The notes under the pieces: model-generated
What the model saw: only the letters and a program-made list of their open reading frames with translations
Databases searched by the model: none
What the model was told of the DNA's origin: nothing
Shown here: one piece after another, positions 61,417 to 64,000 of the stretch
Position numbering within the stretch: the first letter of the stretch is position 1
How the letters are laid out: each line of letters starts with the position of its first letter
Program-made: the position numbers and the translations under genes
Assembly (NCBI RefSeq): GCF_000374025.1
Contig: NZ_KB893239.1
Coordinates: 1-64,000, forward strand
From: Spirosoma panaciterrae DSM 21099
Lineage (GTDB): Bacteria; Bacteroidota; Bacteroidia; Cytophagales; Spirosomataceae
Length of the DNA: 64,000 nt
Reading direction: 5' to 3'

Positions 61417-64000
61417 ATGAAACGAAACATCTGGATTGGTGCTGGAGCAATAGTGGTGCTGGTGATAGGCTGGTGGGTCTATCGGCAGTTCGTTCCGGCA
61501 TCTCGTACAGTTGGGTCGTTAATTCCGCCCGGTTCGCTGATGATCCTGACAAGCGACCGTTTGCAGGACACCATTTCCCCCCGGGTTCTACGGACCGAGA
61601 TGTCGCTCCGGCAAATACCCGTTTTTGATGAAGCTCGTCGGCGGTTGGACCGATTTTTATATTCTACCGCCGATTCCGCAACGGTTATTAAGTTTATATC
61701 CGGTCGGCAGGTACGATATTCCCTGCATTCCCTATCAAAAACAACCCTGGATTTCATCTTTTACATTCCCATTTCGGCGAAAGATGAGCCGTTTATCCAA
61801 CGCCTGACTACACCTGATCCTCGTCAATATCGGGTACTCAGCCACACCTTTTCGGGCGAAAAAATTCTGGATTTAGTATCCCGCATGAATGAACCGATTG
61901 GCTCATTCATCCTGACGGACGGTTATCTGGTCGGCAGTGTGTCCGGAATCCTGATTGAAAATGTGGCCAAGCGAATGCACCAGCCCCTTAAGCTATCGCA
62001 GGCTGAACCTGATTTCCGGATCGATGCCGACCATCTGGCCGGGGTATCAGTCCGCCCGGAGGTACTTCAGGGGCTGTTCAGCAACGCAGGCTCACTGGTT
62101 CGTCTGTTTCTGCCGGAGGAACTAAACTTACAATTTCGTCAGTCGGCTTCTCGCTCACATCTGATTGGCTATGCGGTTGACCAGATTGGCAATCGACGCG
62201 ATGTAGCCGATCTATTTGCCGATCAAACGCCCCAGCGCATTCAACACGCCAACCTGATCCCACAATCAACAGCCACCCTCTATCACATTGCCATTAGCGA
62301 TGCAGACCATTTTGGCAGTTCATTGAGTCGGCTACTCGGGTCGGCCTCCAGCGATTTCCTGCGTGATCGTTTCGATCAAATTAAACCTGCCGCCCAAACG
62401 CTATACAAATCGCTGGGTAGTGATTTACTGTTAGTTCGGCTCGAATCACCAACGGGAGCCCTCCGACAGATTCTGATTCTAACGGGTAAAGACGGTAAAA
62501 AACTGGCGAACCTATATCAACTGGCGGCTTTTCAGGCTGGTGCCAAATCCCCATCTGCTCCCAAAGACTACCTGGGTCATAAGCTGTTACAGTTGCCCAT
62601 TCCTGAGCTACCTGCTTCCCTGTTTAGTAGCCTGTTTGCGGGGTTTGCGCAAAGTTGGGCCACGCTGCACGGCAATGCTCTGATAGTTGCCAACAGTGAA
62701 GAAGCCATGCAGGATTACCTTCAACAGGTACAACGTGGCACTGTATGGACAGCGGATAAACGGCAGGCTGAGCTACTGAACACCACCCTTCGCCCTGCTA
62801 ATTTTACGGCACTGGTTCGATTGAATCGGGCTCAAACAACGGTTCCCCCAACCTGGCCACTAGCCTGGCAAAATCTGCTGGACCAGGTTGACCCCGCAAC
62901 GGGCAGTACGACCTTGTCGAACCTTGAAAACATGGCCTATCAGGCCAGCTATGGCAACCAAAACATTCAATCAACGGTTATTTTGGGCCGTACGACCCGA
63001 CGAGCCAGCCGGGCTGTACTCAATAAATTGCTTCTGCGGAAGAAGGTTGAATTTGAAGCACCGCTCATTGCGGCCCCCATCGTAGCGGGCAATCTAAGTG
63101 ATAGTTCGGCTCAGTTCTATGCGCAAAATGAAGCCGGTGAATTTGTGCTGGTTACGCCTAAGGGGGAAAAAATTGTTCAGAGCCACACGGATGGTCCCAT
63201 TCGTAGTAATGCACTGGCAGTCGATTTCCTGAACAATGGCCGACTTCAATACCTGTTCATGACCGACCGGACGTTGTATGTAGCTGATCCGATCCGCAAT
63301 CGGAATGAAGTTTTGTTGCAGGCTATACCCTTGCCACAGGGCATTGACCCATCCTATCTGGCTCGTCCACGGGGAAGTCAACAACGCAATCTGGTGGCCC
63401 TGGCAGCTCATCAGGATGGCCATATTTATGCCCTCGATCGGCAGCGTAAGGCCTTCATCCGGATTATGACAGCCCCACGAAAAGGGCCGTTGCAGCTACC
63501 GTTTCAGGTTATGGCCACTTCGTCGGGCATGAACGTGCTGGGTATGCAGGCCGACGGAACCTTGAACTACTGGCGCGAAAATGGAAGTGAGTTTCCGCAT
63601 TTCCCGGCCCGTATTGAGCGAAAAAATGAAGATGAGCCTGAAATCAGGTTTGTAGGCCCAGCCCTGATTCCTACCGACCAAACCTTAATTCAGACTATTG
63701 CCGACGAAGGTCAACTGTTTTCTATAAACACCAATGGCCTTATCGCCAAACGGACTCAGTTGTACCGCCCGGTTCGTCGTGGATCGTTCCGACTATTTCC
63801 CGATGAGGAACAAACGAACTGGCTTCTCATTCGGGCGGCCGATACAGAAGTTACCATTCTGGATCAGCGAGGTCAACGCATGTTCGATGTTCGGGCGTTG
63901 CAGTCTGGTCGTAATAACGTTCGTTATCATCGCCTGGGCGCAGGCATCGAACTCATTAGCGTACAATCGGGCGGGTTTACGACCCTGTATGATTTGAATG
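61417..64000 (+). CDS. Large membrane-anchored protein, propeller-like C-terminus (cut by window edge)
   Basis: The frame is open from the ATG at 61417 to the window end (861 codons, no stop). The N-terminus MKRNIWIGAGAIVVLVIGWWVYRQF is a signal-anchor helix. About residues 35-480 are of unknown alpha/beta type with SLIPPGSLMILTSDRL and similar stretches that recall DUF3352-like proteins. From about residue 545 short repeats such as FLNNGRLQYLFMTDRTLYVAD and HQDGHIYALDRQRKAFI suggest a beta-propeller. The bulk should be periplasmic. I do not recognise the family. It may belong to the preceding cluster, but a strong hairpin separates them. Confidence 0.75.
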   Translation, partial: MKRNIWIGAGAIVVLVIGWWVYRQFVPASRTVGSLIPPGSLMILTSDRLQDTISPRVLRTEMSLRQIPVFDEARRRLDRFLYSTADSATVIKFISGRQVRYSLHSLSKTTLDFIFYIPISAKDEPFIQRLTTPDPRQYRVLSHTFSGEKILDLVSRMNEPIGSFILTDGYLVGSVSGILIENVAKRMHQPLKLSQAEPDFRIDADHLAGVSVRPEVLQGLFSNAGSLVRLFLPEELNLQFRQSASRSHLIGYAVDQIGNRRDVADLFADQTPQRIQHANLIPQSTATLYHIAISDADHFGSSLSRLLGSASSDFLRDRFDQIKPAAQTLYKSLGSDLLLVRLESPTGALRQILILTGKDGKKLANLYQLAAFQAGAKSPSAPKDYLGHKLLQLPIPELPASLFSSLFAGFAQSWATLHGNALIVANSEEAMQDYLQQVQRGTVWTADKRQAELLNTTLRPANFTALVRLNRAQTTVPPTWPLAWQNLLDQVDPATGSTTLSNLENMAYQASYGNQNIQSTVILGRTTRRASRAVLNKLLLRKKVEFEAPLIAAPIVAGNLSDSSAQFYAQNEAGEFVLVTPKGEKIVQSHTDGPIRSNALAVDFLNNGRLQYLFMTDRTLYVADPIRNRNEVLLQAIPLPQGIDPSYLARPRGSQQRNLVALAAHQDGHIYALDRQRKAFIRIMTAPRKGPLQLPFQVMATSSGMNVLGMQADGTLNYWRENGSEFPHFPARIERKNEDEPEIRFVGPALIPTDQTLIQTIADEGQLFSINTNGLIAKRTQLYRPVRRGSFRLFPDEEQTNWLLIRAADTEVTILDQRGQRMFDVRALQSGRNNVRYHRLGAGIELISVQSGGFTTLYDLN

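Overview
The window looks like chromosomal DNA of a Bacteroidota bacterium of the order Cytophagales, most like a Spirosoma. This is inferred from protein character and promoters; no database search was possible. Supporting signs are TolC/HlyD/EmrB efflux, GH43 and GH13 lipoproteins, DUF5916, DUF2279 and PD40-OmpA proteins, a TonB-plug protein, an Mqo malate oxidase, weak Shine-Dalgarno sequences and -7 boxes of the form TAnnTTTG (642-649, 29623-29630, 32198-32205, 43289-43296).

Layout. 1-211 is the 5' part of an ISAon1-type transposase gene. 308-672 is a minus-strand tRNA-Ser/tRNA-Pro unit with its own promoter and terminator. 774-7223 runs mostly on the plus strand: a BatB/BatC-like pair, thiolase, purC, a STAS protein overlapping ribonuclease Z, and the c-di-AMP synthase. 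7430-12904 holds a DUF4332 protein, an unlisted 58-residue protein, an HtrA-like protease, an outer-membrane barrel, a DUF2279 protein and a DUF6909-type protein. 13023-24749 holds mqo, a 1186-residue MG2/TonB-plug protein, an FKBP lipoprotein, a GH43 enzyme, membrane proteins, a LytTR regulator and gamma-glutamyltransferase. 24969-29604 is a minus-strand MarR-TolC-HlyD-EmrB multidrug efflux operon with a clear promoter/operator. 29882-37732 holds an exported methyltransferase-like protein, fumC, small membrane and lipoproteins, a gluconate symporter, an orphan McrC, an HpcH aldolase and a histone-deacetylase-like hydrolase. 37886-50067 holds an SDR, two unknown proteins, a DUF5916 protein, dapA, ligA, rpe, a GH13 lipoprotein and an OmpA-family protein. 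50098-61331 is a same-strand cell-surface glycan cluster: a GT39-like protein, a transketolase split into two genes on either side of an epimerase-GT2 fusion, a polytopic protein, an acyltransferase, a GT2 and a UDP-galactopyranose-mutase-like flavoprotein. 61417 to the end is a large exported or anchored protein cut by the window edge.

The most unusual signals are four. (1) Long imperfect inverted repeats recur between genes, several built from GAGTGAAA-type words. At fumC and the HpcH aldolase gene the hairpin occupies nearly the whole predicted 5' leader and ends a few bases before the ATG. (2) The GH13 lipoprotein has Asn216 where the catalytic nucleophile Asp is expected, while the other catalytic residues are kept. 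(3) Split transketolase genes flank a bifunctional epimerase-glycosyltransferase, suggesting an unusual two-carbon transfer in surface glycan synthesis. (4) An McrC nuclease has no McrB beside it.
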